A stretch of DNA of 52,276 nt from NCBI GenBank assembly GCA_019239415.1, contig JAFAZW010000003.1, positions 1 through 52,276 on the forward strand, written 5' to 3'. A model generated the notes under the pieces. It did not search any database and was not told where the DNA came from. It saw nothing but the letters and a program-made list of their open reading frames with translations. This document shows positions 16,775 through 24,315 of the stretch, one piece after another. Each line of letters begins with the position of its first letter. Position 1 is the stretch's first letter. This DNA is from Alphaproteobacteria bacterium. GTDB taxonomy: Bacteria; Pseudomonadota; Alphaproteobacteria; Sphingomonadales; Sphingomonadaceae. The position numbers and the translations under genes are program-made.

Positions 16775-17486
16775 GCCGCTCACCGTCGCCGCGATCGGCG
16801 ACCTCCACGTCACCGAAGACTCCCAGGGCCGCTACCGCGCCTTGTTCGAGGAGATGTCCGACGCCGCCGACGTCATCGTGCTGTGCGGCGACCTCACCAA
16901 TTTCGGCAAGGCGAGCGAGGCCGAGGTGCTGGCGGAAGATGCGCGGGCGGCGAGCGTCCCCGTGCTCGCCGTCCTCGGCAACCACGATTACGAATGCGGC
17001 TGCCCCGACCGGGTCGAGACGATTCTCGCCGAGGCCGGGGTCCGGATGCTCGGGGAGCAGGCGACGGTGGTCGAGGGGGTCGGCTTCGCCGGCGTCAAGG
17101 GCTTCGTCGGCGGCTTCGGGCGCGGCGAGCTCGGCGCCTTCGGCGAGCAGGCGATCAAGGCGTTCGTCGAGGAATCGAGCGAGGAGGCGCGCAAGCTCGA
17201 GAACGCGCTCCGCTCGTTGAGGACCGAGCGCACGCTGGCGGTGCTGCATTATTCGCCGGTGCCCGAGACGGTGCTCGGCGAGCCCCTCGAAATCTATCCG
17301 TTCCTGGGCTCGTCGCGGCTCGCGCACGCCGTCGACCGGTTCGACAACGTCAAGGCGGTGGTCCACGGCCACGCCCATCGCGGCTCCTACGAAGGCCGTA
17401 CGCCGCGCGGCATCCCCGTCTACAATTGCGCGCAGTTCGTCGTGGAGCCGGCGTTCGGACGAAAATACGCGCTGCTCGAAATCTAG
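16752..17486 (+). CDS. Calcineurin-like metallophosphoesterase
   Basis: This 244-residue dinuclear-metal phosphoesterase shows the metal motifs in canonical order: AAIGDLHV (D-x-H, about 13-20), VLCGDLTNFG, LAVLGNHDYECG (about 75-86), LAVLHYSPVPE and VVHGHAHRGSYEG (about 210-222). There is no signal peptide, so it acts in the cytoplasm. The ATG at 16752 lies inside the 3' end of the nucleotidyltransferase-like gene (23-base overlap). That arrangement suggests the pair acts on one substrate, one protein adding a nucleotide or phosphate bond and the other removing it; this is inference. The 3' end overlaps the convergent mitofilin-type gene by 4 bases. Confidence 0.85.
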   Translation: MNAPTITEPLTVAAIGDLHVTEDSQGRYRALFEEMSDAADVIVLCGDLTNFGKASEAEVLAEDARAASVPVLAVLGNHDYECGCPDRVETILAEAGVRMLGEQATVVEGVGFAGVKGFVGGFGRGELGAFGEQAIKAFVEESSEEARKLENALRSLRTERTLAVLHYSPVPETVLGEPLEIYPFLGSSRLAHAVDRFDNVKAVVHGHAHRGSYEGRTPRGIPVYNCAQFVVEPAFGRKYALLEI

Positions 17487-18385
17487 CGCGGCGACGCCTT
17501 CGCGGACTGAGCCGCCGCCGGATGCGGGGCGGGCGCCGCCGGCGGCGGCTCCATGAGCGCGCTCGTCTCGATCGTGTCGAGCGCGCGGCGGGCGGCGACG
17601 TAGCGCCGCGCCTTCTCGATCCAGTCCGCCGCGTTGGCGCGGCCGGGGAGACGGCTCACCTCGACGAGCGCGACGTCGACCTGGCCGGCCTGGAGACTTG
17701 CCTGGGCGCGGCGGAGATGTTCGGAAGGGAGCGGCGACGGCGTCCCCTCGCGCCGAACCGAGATGAGGCCGGCGAGCTCGGTGCGGAAAGCCTGCCACCA
17801 GCCCTGGTCGGGGCCGCCGCCGGTGAGCTTCGGAGTGAGCTCCTGGAGCTCGGCCTGGAGCTGTTCGAGCGTGACCGGCGCGCGCGCCGCGGTGAAGATG
17901 GTGGCGACCGCCTGCGGCTCCGTCCCGGCGAAACGCTGGCGCAGCAGCGTCTCCAGATAGCCGAGGCCGAGCCCGCGATCGAGCGCCCGGCGCGCGGCGA
18001 AGGCGACGAGCAGCGATTCCGCGCGGTCGGCATTGCCGACGGCGGCGCGGGCCTGGAGGTCGAGCTGGGTGACCTTCTCTTCCATCCGGTTGACGCGGCG
18101 GAGAAGCTCCGGGTCCAGAGCTCCGGTCGTGCTCGCCTGAACCGGCGGGGCGGTCTGCGGGGCAGGCGGAGCGGCCTCCTTCTGGACCACGACCGGCGGC
18201 GGCGGCGAGGGCTTGGGAACGTCGGCGGCGCGGACGAGGCCGAACCAGCCGTCGGCCGTGCCGGATCGCGTCAGGACCCAGCCCATGAGGGCGAGGCCCG
18301 CGACGAAGGCCAGCAGCGGCAGGAACAGCAGCGAAACCAGCGACCGCCGCCGCTGCACCGCCCCGTCCGCCTGATAATCCATCAC
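17483..18385 (-). CDS. Mitofilin/Mic60-like inner-membrane protein (COG4223 type)
   Basis: This 300-residue protein has one N-terminal membrane span (about residues 16-40, LVSLLFLPLLAFVAGLALMG), a proline-rich linker (PKPSPPPPVVV...APPAPQTAPP), a short coiled coil (LDPELLRRVNRMEEKVTQLDL) and a C-terminal helical domain with the mitofilin-type ending (LPSEHLRRAQASLQAGQVDVALVEVSRLPG...ADWIEKARRYVAARRALDTIE). Alphaproteobacterial Mic60 genes, which shape intracytoplasmic membranes, are known to lie beside haem genes, as here. HemX-like proteins also occupy this slot, so the name rests on the C-terminal domain and on context. GTG/ATG starts at 18385/18382 overlap the hemD stop, so it is coupled to hemD. 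Confidence 0.75.
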   Translation of the reverse strand: MMDYQADGAVQRRRSLVSLLFLPLLAFVAGLALMGWVLTRSGTADGWFGLVRAADVPKPSPPPPVVVQKEAAPPAPQTAPPVQASTTGALDPELLRRVNRMEEKVTQLDLQARAAVGNADRAESLLVAFAARRALDRGLGLGYLETLLRQRFAGTEPQAVATIFTAARAPVTLEQLQAELQELTPKLTGGGPDQGWWQAFRTELAGLISVRREGTPSPLPSEHLRRAQASLQAGQVDVALVEVSRLPGRANAADWIEKARRYVAARRALDTIETSALMEPPPAAPAPHPAAAQSAKASPR

Positions 18386-19071
18386 GATCCCGCTCCCGCC
18401 GCGTCAGGCCCGCTACCTTGGCACAGCGCAACCGCAACCTCCAGCAAAGCCTCGTCGCGCGGCCGCGGCGCGACGGCGACGGCCGCCCAGCCCACCCCGG
18501 CCGCGGCGGCGGTCGCGGGGCTGATGGCGGCGATCGGGATCTCCCCGCGGGCGGCAACGCGGCGTGCGAACAGGGCGGCGGCGCGCGGCGAATGAAGGAG
18601 CACCACGGCGCCGGCCGGAACCGCGAGCGGCGCGTCGCGGGCGACCGCGGCGTAGACCACCGCGCGCTCCACCTTCACGCCCGGATGCGCCAGAGGAAGG
18701 TGATTACGCCCGCACAGGTGGAGCGCGCGCCTCACGCCGTCGGCGGCGGCGAGCGCGAGCATGGCGGCACCGTCGGCAGGCCCGGTCCGCACATCGGCAA
18801 AGCCGGATCGCCGCGCAGCCTCCGCCGTCGCTTCGCCCACGGCATAAGCGGGGAGCTGGCGCAGCGGTTCGAGCCCCTCCCCCGCGAGGCGAGGCGCGTG
18901 GGCGCTGGTGAAGAGGATGGCGTCATGACGTCTCGGTTCGGGCGGAGACCAGCCGACGGGGCGCACGTCGAACAACGGAGCCGCGACGGCCGCCAGCCCG
19001 AGAGCACGGGCGCGGGCGGCCGTCGCCGAGGCACCGGGCTCGGCGCGAAGGATGAGGACCGTTCCCGTCAA
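18382..19071 (-). CDS. hemD: Uroporphyrinogen-III synthase
   Basis: HemD closes hydroxymethylbilane into uroporphyrinogen III. The 229-residue product has the weakly conserved two-lobe pattern of the family: VLILRAEPGASATAARARAL, DAILFTSAHAPRLA (the FTSxxA motif, about 49-62), LPAYAVGEATAEAARRSGF, then in lobe two ALHLCGRNH, VERAVVYAA and VVLLHSPRAAALFARRV, PIAAISPATAAAA. No ATG fits; the frame opens at a TTG (19071) that overlaps the hemC stop as TTGA. Sequence conservation in HemD is always low, so position after hemC is strong support. Confidence 0.88.
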   Translation of the reverse strand: MTGTVLILRAEPGASATAARARALGLAAVAAPLFDVRPVGWSPPEPRRHDAILFTSAHAPRLAGEGLEPLRQLPAYAVGEATAEAARRSGFADVRTGPADGAAMLALAAADGVRRALHLCGRNHLPLAHPGVKVERAVVYAAVARDAPLAVPAGAVVLLHSPRAAALFARRVAARGEIPIAAISPATAAAAGVGWAAVAVAPRPRDEALLEVAVALCQGSGPDAAGAGS

Positions 19072-19979
19072 CCGGCGAACAGCGCGCGCAGGTCGATCGA
19101 GGCGCGGGCGAGCATGTCCCGCGCCATCGTCCGCGGCGATCCCTCGTCCTCGGCCGCGAAACTCTCCTCCGCCGCGACCGCCTCCCGCCCGTCGGGGCTC
19201 AATATCTCGGCCCGGAGCCGGATGGCGCTGTCCTCCAGCGTCGCGAGGGCGGCCACCGCCGAGCGGCAGGTGCCGCCAAGCCCTTCGAGCAGACGCCGCT
19301 CCGCGGCGACGCAGGCGTGAGTGAGGGGATCGTCGATGCCGCGCAGCCACTGGCGCACCCTTTTATCGTCGGCGCGGCATTCGATGCCGACCGCGCCCTG
19401 GGCGGGCGCCGGCAGCAGGTCTTCGAGGACCACCCCCACCTCGGCATGGCCGAGACGAAGCAGGCCGGCCGAGGCGAGCAGGGTCGCGTCCGCCTCGCCG
19501 AGGGCGATCTTGCGCAGCCGCGTCTCGACATTGCCGCGGAAGGTGACGATGGCGAGGTCCGGCCGTCGCGCGAGGAGCTGGGCGGCGCGGCGCGGCGACG
19601 AGGTGCCGAAGCGGGCGCCTTCCGGCAAGGCGGCGAGGCTGTCGGCGCCGATCAGCCGGTCCGTCACGTCGGCGCGCGGCAGCATCGCGGCGAGGACGAA
19701 CGCGGCCGGCCGAAGCGTCTCGACATCCTTCATCGAATGGACCGAGATGTCGGTGCGGTTCTCGGCGAGGGCGCGGTCGAGCTCGCGGGTCCACAGACCC
19801 TTGCCGCCGACCTCGGCCAGCGGCCGGTCGCGGATCTGGTCGCCGGTGGTGGTGATCGGCACGATCTCGATCCGCTCCGGCCGCCAGCCGTGCGCGTCGC
19901 GCAGCGCCGTCGCGACCATCCGCGCCTGGGCGAGGGCGAGCGGCGAGCCGCGGGTGCCGAGGCGGAGGGGCGGGAACAT
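19068..19979 (-). CDS. hemC: Porphobilinogen deaminase (hydroxymethylbilane synthase)
   Basis: HemC joins four porphobilinogens into hydroxymethylbilane. The 303 residues carry [20 protein letters not shown] (6-25), [33 protein letters not shown] with the catalytic Asp, [31 protein letters not shown], and [15 protein letters not shown], where the Cys (about residue 242) carries the dipyrromethane cofactor. First gene of hemC-hemD-mitofilin. It is divergent from tsaD with only 44 bases between the two starts, so their promoters must overlap or sit inside the neighbouring coding sequence. Confidence 0.96.
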   Translation of the reverse strand: MFPPLRLGTRGSPLALAQARMVATALRDAHGWRPERIEIVPITTTGDQIRDRPLAEVGGKGLWTRELDRALAENRTDISVHSMKDVETLRPAAFVLAAMLPRADVTDRLIGADSLAALPEGARFGTSSPRRAAQLLARRPDLAIVTFRGNVETRLRKIALGEADATLLASAGLLRLGHAEVGVVLEDLLPAPAQGAVGIECRADDKRVRQWLRGIDDPLTHACVAAERRLLEGLGGTCRSAVAALATLEDSAIRLRAEILSPDGREAVAAEESFAAEDEGSPRTMARDMLARASIDLRALFAG

Positions 19980-20023
19980 GGGGCGCTTGTGCTAGCGGGT
20001 CGCGCAATGGCAGGGAAGCGGCG

Positions 20024-21058
20024 ATGGGCCTGATCCTCGGCATCGAATCCTCGTGCGACGAAACGGCGGCCGCGCTGGTGACCGCCGACCGCCGCATCCT
20101 CGCCAGCCGGATCGCCGGCCAGGAAGCCGCGCATGCGCCCTACGGCGGCGTCGTGCCGGAGATCGCCGCCCGGGCCCATGTCGAGATCCTGCCGGACCTG
20201 ATCGAAGCCGCGCTTGCCGAAGCCGGCGTGCAGCTGGCGGAAGTGGACGCCGTCGCCGCCACCGCCGGCCCGGGGCTGATCGGCGGCGTCATGGTCGGGT
20301 TGGTGACGGCCAAGGGGCTGGCCCTCGCCGCCGGCAAGCCGCTCGTCGCGGTCAACCACCTCGAAGGCCACGCGCTCTCGCCGATGCTGAGCGCGCCGGA
20401 GCTCGCTTTCCCCTATCTGCTGCTGCTCGTCTCCGGCGGCCATTGCCAGTTGCTGTCGGTCGAAGCGCTCGGCCGCTATCGCCGGCTCGCCACGACCATC
20501 GACGACGCCGCCGGCGAGGCGTTCGACAAGACGGCGAAGTTGCTCGGCCTCGGCTTTCCCGGCGGCCCCGCGGTCGAACGCGCCGCCGCGGACGGGGACC
20601 CGGGAGCGGTGCCCCTGCCGCGGCCGCTGGTCGGCTCGGCGGAGCCGCATTTCTCCTTCGCCGGGCTCAAGAGCGCGGTGCTGCGCGCCCGGGAAAGTGG
20701 CCGCTACGCCGCCGAGGACATCGCTGCGTCCTTCCAGCAGGCGGTGGTCGACTGCCTCGTGGACAGGACCGCCCGCGCCCTCGGCGCGGCACCCGAAGCG
20801 ACCGCGCTGGTCGTCGCCGGCGGCGTCGCCGCGAACAGGGCGGTGCGCGCCGCGCTCACCGACCTCGCCGCGCGTCGCGGCCTTCCGTTCGTCGCGCCGC
20901 CGCTGTGGCTGTGCACCGACAATGCGGCGATGATCGCCTGGGCCGGGGCGCTGCGTTTCGAGGCGGGCCTGGTCGATCCGCTCGACACCCCCGCCCGCGC
21001 CCGCTGGCCGCTCGACCCGGCGGCGGAGCGGGTGCGCGGCGCGGGAGTGAAGGCATGA
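20024..21058 (+). CDS. tsaD: tRNA N6-adenosine threonylcarbamoyltransferase TsaD
   Basis: TsaD transfers the threonylcarbamoyl group to A37 of ANN-decoding tRNAs, with TsaB, TsaE and TsaC encoded elsewhere. The 344-residue ASKHA-fold protein shows [15 protein letters not shown] (5-19), [14 protein letters not shown], the metal-binding [12 protein letters not shown] (about 110-121, H-x3-H), [41 protein letters not shown] and the final [12 protein letters not shown]. Its stop overlaps the gpsA start (ATGA), forming a two-gene operon. The pairing of tsaD with gpsA is common in alphaproteobacteria. Confidence 0.97.
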   Translation: MGLILGIESSCDETAAALVTADRRILASRIAGQEAAHAPYGGVVPEIAARAHVEILPDLIEAALAEAGVQLAEVDAVAATAGPGLIGGVMVGLVTAKGLALAAGKPLVAVNHLEGHALSPMLSAPELAFPYLLLLVSGGHCQLLSVEALGRYRRLATTIDDAAGEAFDKTAKLLGLGFPGGPAVERAAADGDPGAVPLPRPLVGSAEPHFSFAGLKSAVLRARESGRYAAEDIAASFQQAVVDCLVDRTARALGAAPEATALVVAGGVAANRAVRAALTDLAARRGLPFVAPPLWLCTDNAAMIAWAGALRFEAGLVDPLDTPARARWPLDPAAERVRGAGVKA

Positions 21059-22032
21059 GGCTCGGCATCCTCGGCGGCGGCGCCTGGGGGACGGCGCTCG
21101 CCCAGGTCGCGGCGGAAGGCGGCGAGACCCTGCTCTGGGCCCGGGAGCCCGAGGTGGTGGAGGGCATCAACCGCGACCACGAAAATGCGCTCTTCCTCGC
21201 CGGCGTGCCGCTCGATCCGGCGATCCGGGCGACCGGGGACCTGGCCGAGGCCGCCGGCTGCGACGCGCTCCTCGTCGTCACGCCGGCCCAGCACATGCGC
21301 GCGGTGCTGGCGGCGATGCCGCGCGGCGCGATGCCGCTCATCCTCTGCGCCAAGGGGATGGAAGAGGCGTCGATGAAGCTGATGCACGACGTCGCCCGGG
21401 AGGCGCGGCCGGAGGCACCGATCGCGGTGCTGTCCGGCCCGACTTTCGCGCACGAGGTGGCGGCGCGGCTGCCCGCCGCCGTGACGCTCGCCGCGGAGGA
21501 CGCCGAGTTGGGCGAGCGGCTGCGCGCGCGCATCGCGCGGCCATGGTTCCGCCCCTACCTGTCCGACGACGTGGTCGGCGCCGAGATCGGCGGCGCGGTG
21601 AAGAACGTGCTCGCGATCGCCTGCGGGGTCGTCGAGGGGCGGCGGCTCGGGCAGAATGCGCGCGCCGCTTTGATCTCGCGCGGCTTCGCCGAGATGACCC
21701 GCTTCGGCCTGGCGCGCGGGGCGCGGGCGGAAACGCTGGCGGGCCTCGCCGGTCTCGGCGACCTCGTCCTCACCTGCTCGTCGACCAGCTCGCGCAACTT
21801 CAGCCTCGGCAAGGGCCTCGGCGAGGGCCGCACCGCCGCCGAGCTCCTCGCCGACCGGCGGACGGTGGCGGAAGGGGCCTTCACCGCGCCCGTCCTCCTC
21901 CGCGCCGCCCGCGCCGCGGAAGTCGACATGCCGATCGTCGAGGCCGTGTGCGCGCTGCTGTCCGGCGCCTTGGGCGTCGACGAGGTCGTGGAGCAGCTCC
22001 TCTCCCGCCCGCTGCGGGCGGAAGGGGTGTGA
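21055..22032 (+). CDS. gpsA: NAD(P)-dependent glycerol-3-phosphate dehydrogenase
   Basis: GpsA reduces dihydroxyacetone phosphate to sn-glycerol 3-phosphate for phospholipid synthesis. The 325-residue protein has the dinucleotide fold [20 protein letters not shown] (3-22), [36 protein letters not shown], the catalytic-lysine segment [17 protein letters not shown] (about 181-197), [14 protein letters not shown] and [15 protein letters not shown]-like [14 protein letters not shown]. Length and all motifs are normal. It is coupled to tsaD by the ATGA overlap; an inverted-repeat element starts 1 base after its stop. Confidence 0.96.
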   Translation: MRLGILGGGAWGTALAQVAAEGGETLLWAREPEVVEGINRDHENALFLAGVPLDPAIRATGDLAEAAGCDALLVVTPAQHMRAVLAAMPRGAMPLILCAKGMEEASMKLMHDVAREARPEAPIAVLSGPTFAHEVAARLPAAVTLAAEDAELGERLRARIARPWFRPYLSDDVVGAEIGGAVKNVLAIACGVVEGRRLGQNARAALISRGFAEMTRFGLARGARAETLAGLAGLGDLVLTCSSTSSRNFSLGKGLGEGRTAAELLADRRTVAEGAFTAPVLLRAARAAEVDMPIVEAVCALLSGALGVDEVVEQLLSRPLRAEGV

Positions 22033-22033
22033 C

Positions 22034-22119
22034 GTCATCCCGGCGGAAGCCGGGATCTCCGTCCGAAAAAGGGCGCCGCGGTCGAGCCGCCACGAGATCC
22101 CGGCTTCCGCCTGGGTGAC
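22034..22119. repeat. Inverted-repeat element (CATCCCGGCGGAAGCCGGGA family)
   Basis: Arms of 25 bases (22034-22058 and 22095-22119) match at 23 positions as an inverted repeat, with GGCGGAAGCCGGGATCT common to both. The 36-base centre is GC-rich. It fills the gap between gpsA and the convergent sdhAF4-type gene and can serve as a transcription end for both. This palindrome type is widely dispersed in alphaproteobacterial intergenic DNA. Confidence 0.75.
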
Positions 22120-22125
22120 GGGCCC

Positions 22126-22293
22126 TCAAAAATCCCAGGCGCGGCCGTGATTCTCCCAGTCGCCGTAGCGGGTCGGCTCCTCCCCCTTCGGCCCGCCAAT
22201 CTCCTTCCCGTCCGTCCCCGGCGCCGGCTCCGGCGGGGGATCGCTCTTCGTCCAGTGAGGCGGCGGCTTCAGGTGGGGTGGGCGCTGGCCCAT
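22126..22293 (-). CDS. Succinate dehydrogenase assembly factor 4 homologue (DUF1674)
   Basis: This tiny 55-residue protein ends with the family signature PKGEEPTRYGDWENHGRAWDF (the GPEPTRYGDWE...G...DF motif of DUF1674, as in SdhAF4/Sdh8). The first half is proline-rich and unstructured (PPHLKPPPHWTKSDPPPEPAP). In eukaryotes SdhAF4 binds flavinated SdhA and guards it from oxidation until it joins SdhB; bacterial relatives are assumed to do the same. GGAG lies 8 bases before the ATG at 22293. Divergent from rsmB with a 54-base gap. It is easy to miss because it is short, but the signature is clear. Confidence 0.9.
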   Translation of the reverse strand: MGQRPPHLKPPPHWTKSDPPPEPAPGTDGKEIGGPKGEEPTRYGDWENHGRAWDF

Positions 22294-22347
22294 CGTGTAT
22301 CTCCGGCGTGGACCCCCGATCTCGGCTGTGGCAGGCGCGGATGCAAG

Positions 22348-23595
22348 ATGGACGAAGCCCAGGGCACCGCCTCCCGCCGCGCCGCAATGCGCCTGCTCGA
22401 CGCGGTGCTGCGCAAGGGCCTGCCGCTCGAGGCGGCGCTCGATGCCGCCGCGCGCGACCTTGCCCGCGCCGACGACCGCGCCTTCGCCCATGCCATCGCC
22501 GCCGAGACGCTGCGCCGCCTCCCGGATCTCGACGCGCTGATCGACAGCGCGACGAAGCAGCGCCTGCCTGACGACGCCAAGGCGCGGTTCGCCCTGCGCA
22601 TTGCGCTCGTCCAGGCGCTGGCGATGGGGACGCCGCCGCACGCCGCCATCGCCACGGCGCTGCCGCTGGTCGAGGGCGGGCCGCGGCGGCTGGTCCACGG
22701 CGTGTTCGGGTCCCTCATGCGCCGCAAGGCGGGGCTGCCGGAGGTGCCGACCCTCCCGTCCCGCATCGGCGACCGGTGGGAGCGCAACTGGGGCGCGAAG
22801 GTGGCCGAGGCCGCGGCGCGCCTGCTTGCCGTACCGCCGCCGCTCGACCTGTGCTTCCCTCCGGCAACCGTGCCGGAGGTGGAGGGCCTCAGCCTGATGC
22901 CGGGCCACCTGCGCCTCCCCTCCCGCACCGCCGTCGCCGGCCTCACCGGCTACGGCGAAGGCAAATGGTGGGTCCAGGATGTCGCCGCGTCGATACCGGC
23001 GCGGCTGCTCGGCGGCGGGGAGGGGCGGACGGCGCTCGACCTCTGCGCCGCGCCGGGCGGCAAGACGATGCAGCTCGCCTCGGCCGGCTTCCGGGTGACG
23101 GCGGTGGATGCATCGGAAAGTCGTCTCGCACGACTCGCCGAGAACCTCGCGCGGACCGGCCTCACGGCCGACGTCGTCGCGGCCGACGTGATGCGCTGGG
23201 AGCCGGCGGAGCCGGTGGACGCGATCCTGCTCGATGCCCCCTGCTCCGCGACCGGGATCTTCCGGCGCCACCCGGAGGTGCTGCACCGGGTCCGCGACCG
23301 GACGGTGGCGGAGCTGGCCGAGGGGCAAAAGGCGATGCTGGCCCGGGCGGCCCGGTGGCTGAAGCCGGGCGGGACCCTCGTCTACTCGGTCTGCTCGCTC
23401 GAGCCGGAGGAGGGAGAACGGGTCGCCGGGGCGTTGCTCGCGTCCGGCGGGAACCTCCGGCTCGTCCCGCCGGAACCGGGCGAGTTGCCGCGGGAGGTGC
23501 CGGTTCCCGGCGGTTGCGTCCGGACGCTGCCCGGCCTGTGGCTGGAGCAGGGCGGGGCCGACGGCTTCTTCGTCGCGCGGTTCAGGCGGACTTAG
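22348..23595 (+). CDS. rsmB: 16S rRNA (cytosine-5-)-methyltransferase RsmB
   Basis: This SAM-dependent RNA m5C methyltransferase is predicted to modify C967 of 16S rRNA. The 415 residues comprise an N-terminal NusB-like helical domain (about 8-140, ASRRAAMRLLDAVL...LVHGVFGSLMRR) and a Rossmann methyltransferase domain with ALDLCAAPGGKTMQLAS (about 230-246), the two catalytic cysteines in LLDAPCSATGIFRRHPEV (about 299) and LVYSVCSLEPEEGE (about 348), and the end PGLWLEQGGADGFFVARF. The ATG at 22348 was preferred over a longer frame because family homology begins at ASRRAA. First gene of rsmB-rpe-heparinase-purH. Confidence 0.93.
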   Translation: MDEAQGTASRRAAMRLLDAVLRKGLPLEAALDAAARDLARADDRAFAHAIAAETLRRLPDLDALIDSATKQRLPDDAKARFALRIALVQALAMGTPPHAAIATALPLVEGGPRRLVHGVFGSLMRRKAGLPEVPTLPSRIGDRWERNWGAKVAEAAARLLAVPPPLDLCFPPATVPEVEGLSLMPGHLRLPSRTAVAGLTGYGEGKWWVQDVAASIPARLLGGGEGRTALDLCAAPGGKTMQLASAGFRVTAVDASESRLARLAENLARTGLTADVVAADVMRWEPAEPVDAILLDAPCSATGIFRRHPEVLHRVRDRTVAELAEGQKAMLARAARWLKPGGTLVYSVCSLEPEEGERVAGALLASGGNLRLVPPEPGELPREVPVPGGCVRTLPGLWLEQGGADGFFVARFRRT

Positions 23596-23655
23596 CGGGG
23601 GATAAGTCGCGGGCGCTTCCTTGCCGGGCGAGTCGCGCACGGTTAATGATTCGGC

Positions 23656-24315
23656 GTGCAGCAGCCCGTCCGCATCGCCCCCTCCATCCTTTCCGCCGAC
23701 TTCGCGCGGCTCGGCGAGGAAGTGCGCGCGCTCGACGCGGCGGGCGCCGACTGGATCCATGTCGACGTCATGGACGGCCATTTCGTGCCGAACCTCACCA
23801 TCGGGCCGGCCGTGGTGAAGGCGCTGCGTCCGCACACCGCCAAGCCGTTCGACGTCCACCTGATGATCGCGCCGGTCGATCCGTTCCTCGCCGCCTTCGC
23901 CGAGGCGGGGGCGGACACGATCACCGTCCATCCGGAAGCGGGGCCGCACCTTCACCGCACGCTGCAGGCGATCAAGGCGCTGGGCAAGCGCGCCGGCGTC
24001 TCGCTCAATCCCGCGACGCCGGCGAAGATGCTCGATTACGTCCTGGCCGAGGTCGACCTCGTCCTGGTGATGAGCGTCAACCCCGGCTTCGGCGGGCAAG
24101 GCTTCCTCGCCTCGCAGCTCAAGAAGATCGAGGCGATCCGCAAGCGGATCGACACGCTGGGCAAGGCGATCGACCTGGAGGTCGACGGCGGCATCGACGC
24201 GGAGACGGCGCGCCTGGCGGTGAGCGCGGGCGCCGACGCGCTGGTCGCCGGCACCGCGACCTTCCGCGGCGGCCCCGCCGCCTACGCGGCCAATATCGCG
24301 GGCCTCAGGGGATGA
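23656..24315 (+). CDS. rpe: Ribulose-phosphate 3-epimerase
   Basis: Rpe interconverts ribulose 5-phosphate and xylulose 5-phosphate in the pentose phosphate pathway. This 219-residue TIM barrel shows the full signature set: [18 protein letters not shown] (5-22), [19 protein letters not shown] with the catalytic Asp and His, [22 protein letters not shown] (about 134-148), and [20 protein letters not shown] with the second catalytic Asp. It starts at GTG 23656. Its last bases overlap the start of the heparinase gene (ATGA), so translation of the two is linked. Confidence 0.97.
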   Translation: MQQPVRIAPSILSADFARLGEEVRALDAAGADWIHVDVMDGHFVPNLTIGPAVVKALRPHTAKPFDVHLMIAPVDPFLAAFAEAGADTITVHPEAGPHLHRTLQAIKALGKRAGVSLNPATPAKMLDYVLAEVDLVLVMSVNPGFGGQGFLASQLKKIEAIRKRIDTLGKAIDLEVDGGIDAETARLAVSAGADALVAGTATFRGGPAAYAANIAGLRG

